A stretch of 6,987 nt of DNA from Campylobacterales bacterium (GTDB lineage Bacteria; Campylobacterota; Campylobacteria; Campylobacterales; Hydrogenimonadaceae). Shown here in pieces: positions 1 through 6,128 of this stretch. Below the pieces are notes generated by a model. That model did not search any database. It was given only the letters and a program-made list of their open reading frames with translations, and was not told where the DNA came from. The stretch covers positions 1-6,987 of the forward strand of contig JAMOMS010000243.1 of NCBI GenBank assembly GCA_027067015.1, in the 5' to 3' direction. The translations under genes were made by a program, and so were the position numbers. How positions within the stretch are numbered: the first letter of the stretch is position 1; every line of letters starts with the position of its first letter.

Positions 1-1190
1 GAAGCGGTTATATGATTGAAAACGCGTTGGTTAGCGGATTGACGGCGGTGGGGTATAACGTCATTCAGATCGGCCCCATGCCCACGCCCGCGATCGCTTT
101 CTTGACCGAAGACATGCGTTGTGACGCGGGGATTATGATCAGCGCCAGCCACAACCCTTTTGAGGATAACGGCATCAAATTTTTTAACGCCCACGGGGAT
201 AAGCTGGGAGAGGAGGCCGAAAGGGCCATTGAAGCGATCTTTTTTGATCTTGACAAATTAATGGAAGCCCGCAAAACGGGTCGGGAGATCGGCTCCTCCA
301 AACGGATCGATGACGTGATCGGCCGCTATATTGTCCAGCTGAAAAACTCTTTTCCCACCGATTTGACCCTCAACGGCGTGCGGGTGGTGCTTGATACCGC
401 CAACGGCGCGGCCTACAAAGTGGCGCCGACCGTTTTTGAGGAGCTTGGGGCCGATGTGATTGTCATTAACAACAAACCCAACGGTTATAACATCAACGAC
501 AACTGCGGCGCCATGCACCCGGAGACGCTTAGTGAAAAGGTGCGCCAATACCGGGCCGATGTCGGATTCGCCTTTGACGGCGACGCGGACCGCCTGGTAG
601 TGGTGGACGAGACGGGGCGGCAGGTTGACGGCGACAAGCTCATCGGCGCGCTGGCGCTTTATCTGAAAAAGTGCGATCGCCTGGTTAATGATTGCGTGGT
701 CGCCACGGTGATGAGTAACCAGGGGTTTGAGGATTTTCTCACTCAAAACGGCATACGCCTTATCCGCTCCAACGTGGGGGATAAGTATGTGCTGGAGGAG
801 ATGAAAAAGAACGGGTGCGTATTGGGCGGCGAGCAGAGCGGTCATGTGATTTTTAGCGAGTATGCCAAAACCGGTGACGGGCTGGTCACGGCTCTGCAGA
901 CCATGGCCTTGATTTTGCGCTCGGGCAAGAAAGCGAGTGAGGTGTTGGATCCGTTTGATCTTTATCCCCAGCTTCTTTGCAATGTCAAGGTGGCCGAGAA
1001 GAAGCCGCTGGAGAAGATCAAGGGGCTCAAAGAGCTGGTGGAAAAGATCGAGGCGGAGGGTCTGCGGACCCTTATACGTTACAGCGGAACAGAAAACAAG
1101 CTCCGTCTTTTGCTGGAGGGAAAAGACAGCAAAGTGATCCAGCGTCGGATGGAGGAGCTTGAGAACTTTTTCAAAAAGGCGCTGGCCTGA
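1..1190 (+). CDS. glmM: Phosphoglucosamine mutase GlmM, 5'-truncated by the window edge
   Basis: GlmM converts glucosamine-6-phosphate to glucosamine-1-phosphate in the cytoplasm, on the route to UDP-GlcNAc for peptidoglycan and LPS. The reading frame is open from base 3, and the residues before the first ATG (S-G-Y, then M at 12) match the internal GlmM motif SGYM. The ATG is therefore internal, and about 50-55 N-terminal residues lie outside the window; 395 residues are visible. The active-site loop SASHNP, with the serine that is phosphorylated in this family at bases 147-149, is present. So are the metal-binding loop DGDADR (about 576-593), the sugar-binding GGEQSGH (about 825-845) and the C-terminal phosphate-binding loop RYSGTE (about 1077-1094). 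All key motifs are intact. The gene abuts lspA, and the stop TGA overlaps the probable lspA start. The identification is very secure. Confidence 0.97.
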   Translation, partial: SGYMIENALVSGLTAVGYNVIQIGPMPTPAIAFLTEDMRCDAGIMISASHNPFEDNGIKFFNAHGDKLGEEAERAIEAIFFDLDKLMEARKTGREIGSSKRIDDVIGRYIVQLKNSFPTDLTLNGVRVVLDTANGAAYKVAPTVFEELGADVIVINNKPNGYNINDNCGAMHPETLSEKVRQYRADVGFAFDGDADRLVVVDETGRQVDGDKLIGALALYLKKCDRLVNDCVVATVMSNQGFEDFLTQNGIRLIRSNVGDKYVLEEMKKNGCVLGGEQSGHVIFSEYAKTGDGLVTALQTMALILRSGKKASEVLDPFDLYPQLLCNVKVAEKKPLEKIKGLKELVEKIEAEGLRTLIRYSGTENKLRLLLEGKDSKVIQRRMEELENFFKKALA

Positions 1191-1621
1191 GACGGGAGTG
1201 GTTCTCTTTTTTGGTTGCCGCGCTAATTGCTTTGGCGGCCGATCAGTGGGTTAAGCACCTTTTTTTGGAAGGGTATACTTTAAAGGGTGCGTGCGTCTCT
1301 TTGATTTTGACCTTTAACCGGGGGGTCGCCTTTTCCATGCTGGCCTTTTTGGGGCCGTGGCTCAAGTGGCTTCAGGCGCTTTTGCTGGCGGGTTTGACGC
1401 TCTACGTGGTCGCGGGCGGGTATCTGCGCCGCTACGCCGTGCCGGCAGGTCTGTTGCTTGGGGCCGGGTTTTCCAACCTGCTGGACCGTTTTTTGCACGG
1501 TGGTGTGGTAGACTATGTGTCGTGGCACTGCGGTTTTGAGTTTGCCGTTTTCAACCTGGCCGACGTGCTGATCGACCTGGCCGTGGCGTGGCTTTTGTGG
1601 GCAAGCTTTAAGAATAAATAA
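1187..1621 (+). CDS. lspA: Lipoprotein signal peptidase LspA (signal peptidase II), probable CTG start
   Basis: This inner-membrane aspartyl protease cleaves the signal peptide of diacylglyceryl-prolipoproteins. Numbered from the CTG at 1187 (144 aa), the family motifs are a first membrane segment with ADQ (D19), [18 protein letters not shown], and the two catalytic aspartates in VVDY (D109) and FNLAD (D126). About four membrane segments are visible, as expected. The first standard start codon is the TTG at 1211 (136 aa), but it would leave only about 10 residues before ADQ. The only possible upstream start is CTG 1187, which adds MRREWFSF, like the N-termini of related LspA proteins. It overlaps the glmM stop as CTGA and has AAAAAGG 7 nt upstream. 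TTG 1211 does have GGGAG at 1194-1198, so it remains an alternative. The function is secure; the start is inferred. Confidence 0.93.
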   Translation: MRREWFSFLVAALIALAADQWVKHLFLEGYTLKGACVSLILTFNRGVAFSMLAFLGPWLKWLQALLLAGLTLYVVAGGYLRRYAVPAGLLLGAGFSNLLDRFLHGGVVDYVSWHCGFEFAVFNLADVLIDLAVAWLLWASFKNK

Positions 1622-1631
1622 ATAAATCTGC

Positions 1632-1639
1632 TGTATAAT
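1632..1639 (+). promoter_or_regulatory. -10 promoter element for tRNA-Val
   Basis: TGTATAAT, with a perfect TATAAT at 1634-1639, lies 20 bp upstream of the mature tRNA 5' end in AT-rich DNA just after lspA. No convincing -35 box is present, which is usual for sigma-70 promoters of Campylobacterota. Transcription would start near 1646. Confidence 0.6.
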
Positions 1640-1658
1640 TCCGATCAGCAAAACAAGT

Positions 1659-1734
1659 GGTCGCGTAGCTCAGCTGGTAGAGCACTACCTTGACATGGTA
1701 GTGGTCACAGGTTCAAGTCCTGTCGTGGCCACCA
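1659..1734 (+). tRNA. tRNA-Val, anticodon GAC
   Basis: A complete cloverleaf folds by hand. The 7-bp acceptor stem pairs 1659-1665 with 1724-1730 and includes G-U pairs. The D stem is GCTC/GAGC (1668-1671/1680-1683). The anticodon stem is CTACC/GGTAG (1685-1689/1697-1701) around the loop TTGACAT, which places anticodon GAC at 1692-1694. The variable loop is 5 nt. The T stem is ACAGG/CCTGT (1707-1711/1719-1723) with loop TTCAAGT. The discriminator A (1731) and an encoded CCA (1732-1734) follow. It decodes valine GUC/GUU codons. It stands alone between lspA and thrS with its own -10 box. Confidence 0.97.
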
Positions 1735-1756
1735 TCTTTTCTTCATGACATCCTCA

Positions 1757-1790
1757 AAATCCCCTGAAGATCGGATTTAAACTTTTTTTT
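1757..1790 (+). terminator. Possible weak rho-independent terminator after tRNA-Val
   Basis: AAATCC (1757-1762) can pair with GGATTT (1773-1778) across a 10-nt loop, and a run of eight T (1783-1790) follows 4 nt later. The stem has few G-C pairs, and the T run could equally be the T-rich upstream part of the thrS promoter, so support is modest. Confidence 0.35.
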
Positions 1791-1804
1791 ATTATCCTTT
1801 CCTG

Positions 1805-1810
1805 TATAAT
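1805..1810 (+). promoter_or_regulatory. -10 promoter element for thrS-infC
   Basis: A perfect TATAAT follows a strongly T-rich stretch (1783-1800), with no -35 consensus, which is the Campylobacterota promoter style. Transcription is expected near 1817, giving a leader of about 34 nt before the thrS start. That is too short for a large aminoacyl-tRNA synthetase leader regulator. Confidence 0.65.
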
Positions 1811-1850
1811 ACGTTTACGTTTTGTTAACCAAACCCACACAAGGAACTGC

Positions 1851-3671
1851 TTGGAAGAGAAAGAGATCATTGCCTACCGCAAGGACGGGCAAATTATAGA
1901 CACCCAGACGGCCGCCGAGATCGGCTGTGAGAACTGCGAACCCATCTACTTCGACAACTCCCCCGACGCTTTGGAAGTGATACGCCACTCCGCCGCCCAC
2001 CTGATGGCCCAGGCCATTAAAGCGCTCTATCCCGATGCCAGGTTTTTTGTCGGCCCCGTGGTGGAGGATGGCTTCTATTATGATTTTAGGGTTTCCGAAA
2101 AGATCGGCGACGGCGATCTGAAAAAGATTGAGAAGAAGATGCAACAGATAGCCAAGCAGAAGCTGGCCATTGAGCGCTACTGCATCTCCAAGGCCGAGGC
2201 GCGGGAGAAGTTTGCCGATGACGACCTCAAGCAGGCGGTGATGGATCGCATTGAGGATGAGCGTCTTTGCGTCTACCGCCAGGGCGATTTTGAGGATCTT
2301 TGCCGCGGACCCCACCTGCCCAACACCAAGTGGCTCAAAAGCTTCAAACTCACCCGTGTGGCGGGGGCGTATCTGGGCGGTGACAGCAATGCGGAGATGT
2401 TAACCCGCATCTACGGCACCGCGTTTGCCGACAAAGAGAGCCTCAAAGCGTATCTTACGATGATCGAGGAGGCCAAAAAGCGCGATCACCGCAAGATCGG
2501 CACGGAGCTTGGGCTCTTTATGTTTGAGGATGAGGCGGGGGCTGGCCTGCCTTTCTGGATGCCCAAAGGGGCCCGCCTAAGAGGCCGGCTGGAGCAGATA
2601 CTCTACAGGGCCCACCGCCGCCGCGGCTACCAGCCGGTGCGCGGCCCCGAGATTCTCAAGGCCGATATGTGGCGTACCAGCGGGCATTATGCCTGCTACG
2701 GCGAGAATATGTACCTGACCGAAATTGACGGCCAGGAGTACGGGCTTAAGCCCATGAACTGCATCGGCCACATCCTTATCTATAAAAAAGAGATCCACAG
2801 CTACCGGGAACTGCCGCTTAAATACTTTGAGTACGGCGTGGTGCACCGCCATGAGCAAAGCGGGGTGCTTCACGGCCTGTTGAGGGTGCGGGAGTTTACG
2901 CAGGATGACGCCCACATCTTCTGTACGCCCGCGCAGATCAAGCCTGTGGTGATTGACGTGCTGGAGTTTGTGGACAAGGTGATGAAGCTCTTTGGCTTTG
3001 ATTACGAGATGGAGATCTCCACCAAGCCCGACAAGGCCATCGGCGACGACGCCATTTGGGAGACGGCGACTTCGGCGCTTAAAGAGGCGCTGGATGAGAA
3101 CGGCTTTGTCTACGGCATTGACGAGGGGGGCGGCGCTTTCTACGGCCCCAAAATCGACATCAAGATCACCGACGCCCTGGGGCGCAGGTGGCAGTGCGGC
3201 ACCATTCAGGTCGACTTCAACCTGCCCGAGCGCTTTGAGATGGAGTACATTGACGAAAACAACGAGCGCAGGCGCCCCGTGATGATTCACCGGGCGATTC
3301 TGGGAAGTTTTGAGCGCTTTATCGCCATTTTGACCGAGCACTACGCCGGGGAGTTTCCGCTCTTTATCTCACCTACACCGGTGGTTTTCGTTCCCGTGGG
3401 CGAAGAGCATACAACCTACTGCCGCAAGCTGGCCGACGCGCTGGCCGAGGAGGATATTGACAGCGAGATATATGACCGCAATGAATCTTTGGCCAAACGC
3501 ATCCGTACCGCCGAGAAGCAGAAAACCCCTCTGATCGTGGTGGTAGGTGATGAAGAGGTGCAAAAAGAGAGCGTGGCGGTACGCGACAGGCGCAAGCGGG
3601 AGCAGTATGAGATGGCGGCGGACGCGTTCGTCCAATTTATCAAGGAGCAGACAAGTGAGGTCAGAATTTGA
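1851..3671 (+). CDS. thrS: Threonine--tRNA ligase (ThrRS), TTG start
   Basis: This cytoplasmic class II synthetase charges tRNA-Thr and edits mischarged seryl-tRNA-Thr. The product is 606 aa. The N-terminal N1/TGS-like part is short: the first editing histidine is at residue 46, against about 73 in E. coli. This agrees with the reduced N-terminus of Helicobacter-type ThrRS. The editing domain has HSAAH (H46, H50) and CRGPH (C151, H155). The catalytic core carries the three zinc ligands: C304 in MNCIGH, H355 in DDAHIF and H480 in MIHRAILGS. Motif 2 lies around 333-347 ([17 protein letters not shown]) and motif 3 around 480-490 ([11 protein letters not shown]). The anticodon-binding domain covers about 507-606. 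The TTG start has AAGGA at 1841-1845, five nucleotides upstream, and there is no ATG near it. The stop overlaps the infC start as TTGA, so translation of the two is probably coupled. Confidence 0.98.
   Translation: MEEKEIIAYRKDGQIIDTQTAAEIGCENCEPIYFDNSPDALEVIRHSAAHLMAQAIKALYPDARFFVGPVVEDGFYYDFRVSEKIGDGDLKKIEKKMQQIAKQKLAIERYCISKAEAREKFADDDLKQAVMDRIEDERLCVYRQGDFEDLCRGPHLPNTKWLKSFKLTRVAGAYLGGDSNAEMLTRIYGTAFADKESLKAYLTMIEEAKKRDHRKIGTELGLFMFEDEAGAGLPFWMPKGARLRGRLEQILYRAHRRRGYQPVRGPEILKADMWRTSGHYACYGENMYLTEIDGQEYGLKPMNCIGHILIYKKEIHSYRELPLKYFEYGVVHRHEQSGVLHGLLRVREFTQDDAHIFCTPAQIKPVVIDVLEFVDKVMKLFGFDYEMEISTKPDKAIGDDAIWETATSALKEALDENGFVYGIDEGGGAFYGPKIDIKITDALGRRWQCGTIQVDFNLPERFEMEYIDENNERRRPVMIHRAILGSFERFIAILTEHYAGEFPLFISPTPVVFVPVGEEHTTYCRKLADALAEEDIDSEIYDRNESLAKRIRTAEKQKTPLIVVVGDEEVQKESVAVRDRRKREQYEMAADAFVQFIKEQTSEVRI
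3655..3660 (+). promoter_or_regulatory. Ribosome binding site of infC
   Basis: GTGAGG, inside the last codons of thrS, lies 7 nt before the TTG at 3668. It supports the overlapping TTG start over the internal ATG at 3695, which lies inside the conserved N-terminal part of IF3. Confidence 0.6.
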
Positions 3672-4204
3672 GTAAGCGAAACAACGATGTGATCATGAAT
3701 GAGGATATCCGGGCCCGGGAGCTTCGGCTGGTGGGTGATGACGGTACGCAGTACGGCATTGTGAGCCGGGACGAAGCGCTGGACAAGGCGGCGGATATGG
3801 GGCTGGATCTGGTGTTGATCGCCCCGCAGGCGACGCCTCCGGTAGCCAAGATCATGGATTACGGCAAGTTCAAGTACCAGCAGGACAAGAAGAAAAAAGA
3901 GGCCAAGAAGAAGCAGAAGCAGATCGAGGTCAAAGAGATCAAACTCTCCGTCAAGATCGCCCAAAACGATATCAACTACAAGGTCAAGCACGCCAGGGAG
4001 TTTCTGGAAGCGGGCAAGCACGTCAAGTTTCGCGTCTTTTTGCGCGGGCGCGAGATGGCCAACCCCGAAGCGGGGGTTGAGGTGCTCAAGTCGGTCTGGC
4101 CGATGGTAGAGGATATCGGTGAATTGGAGAAGGGGCCCTTTCACGAGGGACGATACATCAATATGTATGTCGTGCCCAAAAAAGAGAAGCCCGGTAAAAA
4201 GTAA
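3668..4204 (+). CDS. infC: Translation initiation factor IF-3, TTG start
   Basis: IF3 binds the 30S subunit, prevents premature joining of 50S and checks the start codon-initiator tRNA pairing. The 178-aa product has an N-terminal domain at about residues 11-72 ([16 protein letters not shown], then [20 protein letters not shown]), a lysine-rich linker at about 73-85, and a C-terminal ribosome-binding domain at about 87-175 that contains [17 protein letters not shown] and [12 protein letters not shown]. The start is TTG overlapping the thrS stop by four bases. Non-AUG starts on infC are the basis of IF3 autoregulation in E. coli, where the codon is AUU. Here UUG could serve the same purpose, but that is inference. 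A terminator-like hairpin and a new promoter follow. Confidence 0.98.
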   Translation: MSKRNNDVIMNEDIRARELRLVGDDGTQYGIVSRDEALDKAADMGLDLVLIAPQATPPVAKIMDYGKFKYQQDKKKKEAKKKQKQIEVKEIKLSVKIAQNDINYKVKHAREFLEAGKHVKFRVFLRGREMANPEAGVEVLKSVWPMVEDIGELEKGPFHEGRYINMYVVPKKEKPGKK

Positions 4205-4224
4205 CCCTTTCGCCTCTCTAAGAT

Positions 4225-4246
4225 CGCCCGTTTTGGGCGGCGTTTT
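4225..4246 (+). terminator. Probable terminator of thrS-infC
   Basis: CGCCC (4225-4229), loop GTTTT and GGGCG (4235-4239) form a 5-bp GC-rich hairpin 20 nt after the infC stop. It is followed by GCGTTTTG rather than a clean T run, so termination may be partial, with some read-through into rpmI-rplT. Confidence 0.45.
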
Positions 4247-4272
4247 GTAATTGTCTCCTTTTTCGCTATAAT
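4245..4272 (+). promoter_or_regulatory. Promoter of rpmI-rplT
   Basis: A perfect TATAAT at 4267-4272 is preceded by a T-rich tract (4259-4263). A plausible -35 match, TTGTAA (4245-4250), lies 16 bp upstream and overlaps the tail of the infC hairpin. Transcription should start near 4279, leaving a leader of about 45 nt. The two ribosomal protein genes can thus be expressed separately from infC. Confidence 0.65.
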
Positions 4273-4285
4273 TACGCCCCGTTTT

Positions 4286-4317
4286 GCACGCTTGTAGCGT
4301 GCCATCTTACAAAGGAG
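4286..4317 (+). promoter_or_regulatory. Structured leader of rpmI-rplT, candidate translational operator
   Basis: GCACGC (4286-4291) and GCGTGC (4297-4302) form a perfect 6-bp hairpin with loop TTGTA (4292-4296). The whole loop is complementary to TACAA (4308-4312), whose last A begins the ribosome binding site AAAGGAG (4311-4317). The RNA could form a compact pseudoknot, or an alternative hairpin, that covers the edge of the Shine-Dalgarno. In E. coli and Bacillus, L20 represses its operon through structured leaders. A similar role here is inferred from position and pairing only. Confidence 0.4.
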
Positions 4318-4323
4318 TAGATC

Positions 4324-4521
4324 ATGCCCAAAATGAAGACGGTCCGCGGTGCGGCCAAACGCTTCAAGGTCAAAAAGAGCGGCAAAATCAAACGCGGTAG
4401 CGCGTTTAGAAGCCACATTCTGACCAAAATGAGCAAAAAACGCCAGCGCAACCTGCGCAACGCCCACTATGTCGCCGATGTCGACGCCGATCGCGTCAAG
4501 GCGATGCTCGGAATGAAGTAA
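4324..4521 (+). CDS. rpmI: 50S ribosomal protein L35
   Basis: This small basic protein of the large ribosomal subunit has 65 residues, the usual length. It starts MPKMKT, followed by the family pattern [16 protein letters not shown], the central [19 protein letters not shown] and the C-terminal [12 protein letters not shown]. The ATG has AAAGGAG at 4311-4317, six nucleotides upstream. It is the first gene of a two-gene unit with rplT, separated by a 105-nt spacer. Its leader may carry a regulatory fold. Confidence 0.98.
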   Translation: MPKMKTVRGAAKRFKVKKSGKIKRGSAFRSHILTKMSKKRQRNLRNAHYVADVDADRVKAMLGMK

Positions 4522-4550
4522 GTTCCGAAACGGTTTTTAGGTTGTCGTTC

Positions 4551-4603
4551 CCCTTCTTGTAAGGGCAAGTCCGGTCTATCCGGCACCGATACATCACGGA
4601 TGT
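4551..4603 (+). promoter_or_regulatory. Structured rpmI-rplT spacer with successive short hairpins
   Basis: The 105-nt spacer (4522-4626) contains CCCTT/AAGGG (4551-4555/4561-4565, 5-nt loop), CCGG/CCGG (4571-4574/4580-4583, 5-nt loop) and ACATC/GATGT (4591-4595/4599-4603, 3-nt loop). ATCCG (4578-4582) can also pair with CGGAT (4597-4601), competing with the last two. None has a T run, so these are not terminators. They might control rplT translation or mRNA processing, but single short stems can arise by chance. Confidence 0.3.
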
Positions 4604-4626
4604 TAAGGTAAAGAAAGGAAAAGAAT

Positions 4627-4983
4627 ATGCCTCGAGTCAAAACAGGAGTCGTACGCCGACGCCGACACAAAAAGATGCTCAAGCTCGCCAAGGGCTTTTA
4701 CAGCGGACGCCGCAAACACTTTAGAAAAGCCAAAGAGCAGGTTGAGCGCAGTCTGGTCTACGCTTACCGTGACCGTAAGCAGAGAAAACGCGATTTCCGC
4801 AAACTCTGGATCGTGCGCATCAACGCCGCGTGCCGTCTGAACGACATGAACTACTCCACCTTCATGCACGGCCTTAAAAAAGCCGGCATCGAACTGGATC
4901 GCAAGATCCTGGCCGATATGGCCATGAACAACCCGACAGCTTTCGCCAAGGTTGTCGAACAGGCCAAAGCGGCACTCTCCTAA
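4627..4983 (+). CDS. rplT: 50S ribosomal protein L20
   Basis: L20 binds 23S rRNA early in assembly of the large subunit, and in several bacteria it represses its own operon. The 118 residues match the family length. The protein opens [19 protein letters not shown], followed by the basic N-terminal extension [17 protein letters not shown], and then the globular part with [40 protein letters not shown] and LADMA. The ATG has AAAGGAA at 4614-4620, six nucleotides upstream. A strong hairpin follows the stop. Confidence 0.98.
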   Translation: MPRVKTGVVRRRRHKKMLKLAKGFYSGRRKHFRKAKEQVERSLVYAYRDRKQRKRDFRKLWIVRINAACRLNDMNYSTFMHGLKKAGIELDRKILADMAMNNPTAFAKVVEQAKAALS

Positions 4984-4991
4984 TCCGGCTT

Positions 4992-5011
4992 CCCCGGTTT
5001 TGCCGGGGTTT
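4992..5011 (+). terminator. Rho-independent terminator of rpmI-rplT
   Basis: CCCCGG (4992-4997), loop TTTTG and CCGGGG (5003-5008) make a perfect 6-bp all-GC stem directly followed by TTT, 8 nt after the rplT stop. The T tail is short, but stem strength and position support a terminator. It marks the end of the conserved translation genes. Confidence 0.65.
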
Positions 5012-5035
5012 ACGCCTCTTTCTTACTCCTTTTGT

Positions 5036-5041
5036 TATAAT
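5036..5041 (+). promoter_or_regulatory. -10 promoter element for the epimerase-dehydrogenase genes
   Basis: TATAAT follows a pyrimidine-rich stretch (5014-5033) with no -35 consensus. Transcription is expected near 5048, about 28 nt before the ATG. With the terminator upstream, this makes the polysaccharide genes an independent unit. Confidence 0.6.
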
Positions 5042-5075
5042 TGATCTACTTTAAAAAAACCAATCGGACAATTTG

Positions 5076-6128
5076 ATGAAAATATTAGTAACCGGTTCCG
5101 CCGGATTTATTGGATACCATTTGGTCAAAAGATTGCTGGCCCGGGGCGATGAGGTGGTAGGGCTGGATGTGATCAATGACTATTATGACGTACGGGTCAA
5201 GTATGGCAGGTTGGCCGAGACGGGCATTGAACAATCGTCGATTCTTCAAGGAGAATTGATTCAGAGCAAAAGGTATGAAAATTACCGGTTTATACAGGCG
5301 GATCTTCAGGACAAAAGGAGCATTTTAGCCCTTTTTGAAAAAGAGCGATTTGACGCGGTGTGTAATCTGGCGGCACAGGCGGGGGTGCGTTATAGTCTGC
5401 AAAACCCCCACGCCTATATAGACGCCAACGTGAGTGGATTTTTAAATATTTTGGAGGCGTGTCGGCAAGAGGGTGTCGGCCATTTGGTCTACGCCAGTAG
5501 CTCCAGCGTATACGGTTTGCATGAAAACTTTCCTTTTAGCGTGCATGAGGGAGTAGATCACCCGATCAGTCTCTATGCCGTGACCAAGAAGAGCAATGAG
5601 CTGATGGCCCATACCTACAGTCACCTTTTTGGTATACCCACGACCGGTTTGCGTTTTTTTACGGTTTACGGGCCGTGGGGACGACCCGATATGGCCCTTT
5701 TCCTTTTTACCCGTGCCATTTTAAAAGGGGAAGCCATCGATATTTATAACCACGGTGAGATGCTAAGGGATTTTACATATATTGACGATATTGTCGAAGG
5801 GGTTGTCAGGGTGATGGACTCGCCGCCCAAAGGGGATGAGACGTGGTCTGCGAAAGCGCCCGATCCCGCCTCCTCCAAAGCGCCTTATAAAATCTACAAT
5901 ATCGGCAATAATGCGCCGGTACGCTTGATGGATTTTGTTGAGGCGATAGAAGAAGCGTTGGGCAAGAAGGCGATTAAGCGGTTTTTGCCGCTACAGCCGG
6001 GTGATGTACCGGCTACTTACGCAAATGTAGATGATTTGGTAAAGGATTTTGATTATAAGCCCTCAACACCGGTACGAGAGGGTATTGCGCGGTTTATTGC
6101 CTGGTATAGGGAGTTTTACGGTGTCTAA
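5076..6128 (+). CDS. NAD-dependent sugar-nucleotide epimerase, UDP-glucuronate 4-epimerase type
   Basis: This extended short-chain dehydrogenase/reductase most resembles UDP-glucuronate 4-epimerases, which interconvert UDP-GlcA and UDP-GalA in the cytoplasm for capsule, LPS or exopolysaccharide. From ATG 5076 it is 350 aa, the family length. The Rossmann motif GSAGFIG (residues 7-13) opens the protein. [12 protein letters not shown] (35-46) is typical of the glucuronate 4-epimerase group. [11 protein letters not shown] (97-107), the serine cluster SSSSVYG (141-147), the catalytic YAVTK (Y167, K171), [15 protein letters not shown] (193-207) and [12 protein letters not shown] (308-319) are all present. 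A TTG at 5073 directly precedes the ATG; the ATG is preferred. The Shine-Dalgarno is weak (CGGA at 5065-5068). Two bases of the stop region separate it from the dehydrogenase frame: the GTG start of that gene at 6121 overlaps this gene by 8 bp. Third-position GC is about 53% over the first 60 codons, lower than the upstream genes. The exact substrate is inferred. Confidence 0.9.
   Translation: MKILVTGSAGFIGYHLVKRLLARGDEVVGLDVINDYYDVRVKYGRLAETGIEQSSILQGELIQSKRYENYRFIQADLQDKRSILALFEKERFDAVCNLAAQAGVRYSLQNPHAYIDANVSGFLNILEACRQEGVGHLVYASSSSVYGLHENFPFSVHEGVDHPISLYAVTKKSNELMAHTYSHLFGIPTTGLRFFTVYGPWGRPDMALFLFTRAILKGEAIDIYNHGEMLRDFTYIDDIVEGVVRVMDSPPKGDETWSAKAPDPASSKAPYKIYNIGNNAPVRLMDFVEAIEEALGKKAIKRFLPLQPGDVPATYANVDDLVKDFDYKPSTPVREGIARFIAWYREFYGV

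Noticed and set aside
258..845. 195-codon open frame on the - strand inside glmM
   Set aside because: It lies antisense to an unmistakable glmM, shows no recognisable domain, and arises from the high GC3 of the sense gene.
1659..1734. tRNA-Val as an attachment site for an integrated element
   Set aside because: There is no integrase, no repeat of the tRNA 3' end in the window, and housekeeping genes on both sides.
1811..1850. thrS leader as a ThrRS operator like that of E. coli, based on CGT repeats and a GTTT/AAAC pairing
   Set aside because: The predicted leader is only about 34 nt, the pairing is weak with a mismatch, and there is no anticodon-arm-like hairpin.
2577..3341. 254-codon open frame on the - strand inside thrS
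   Set aside because: Antisense to the ThrRS catalytic core with all motifs intact on the + strand. Composition artefact.
3416..4144. 242-codon open frame on the - strand across thrS-infC
   Set aside because: It spans two well-conserved sense genes, and its leucine/aspartate-rich run is the reverse of the IF3 lysine linker.
4522..4545. Terminator directly after rpmI (CCG AAA CGG then TTTTT)
   Set aside because: The stem is only 3 bp, and rpmI-rplT are normally cotranscribed.
5821..5883. Foreign insertion in the epimerase (the [21 protein letters not shown] loop)
   Set aside because: A proline-rich loop with a tryptophan before the IYNIGNN motif is normal for this epimerase group. Local GC3 (about 71% over 21 codons) is too weak to call.
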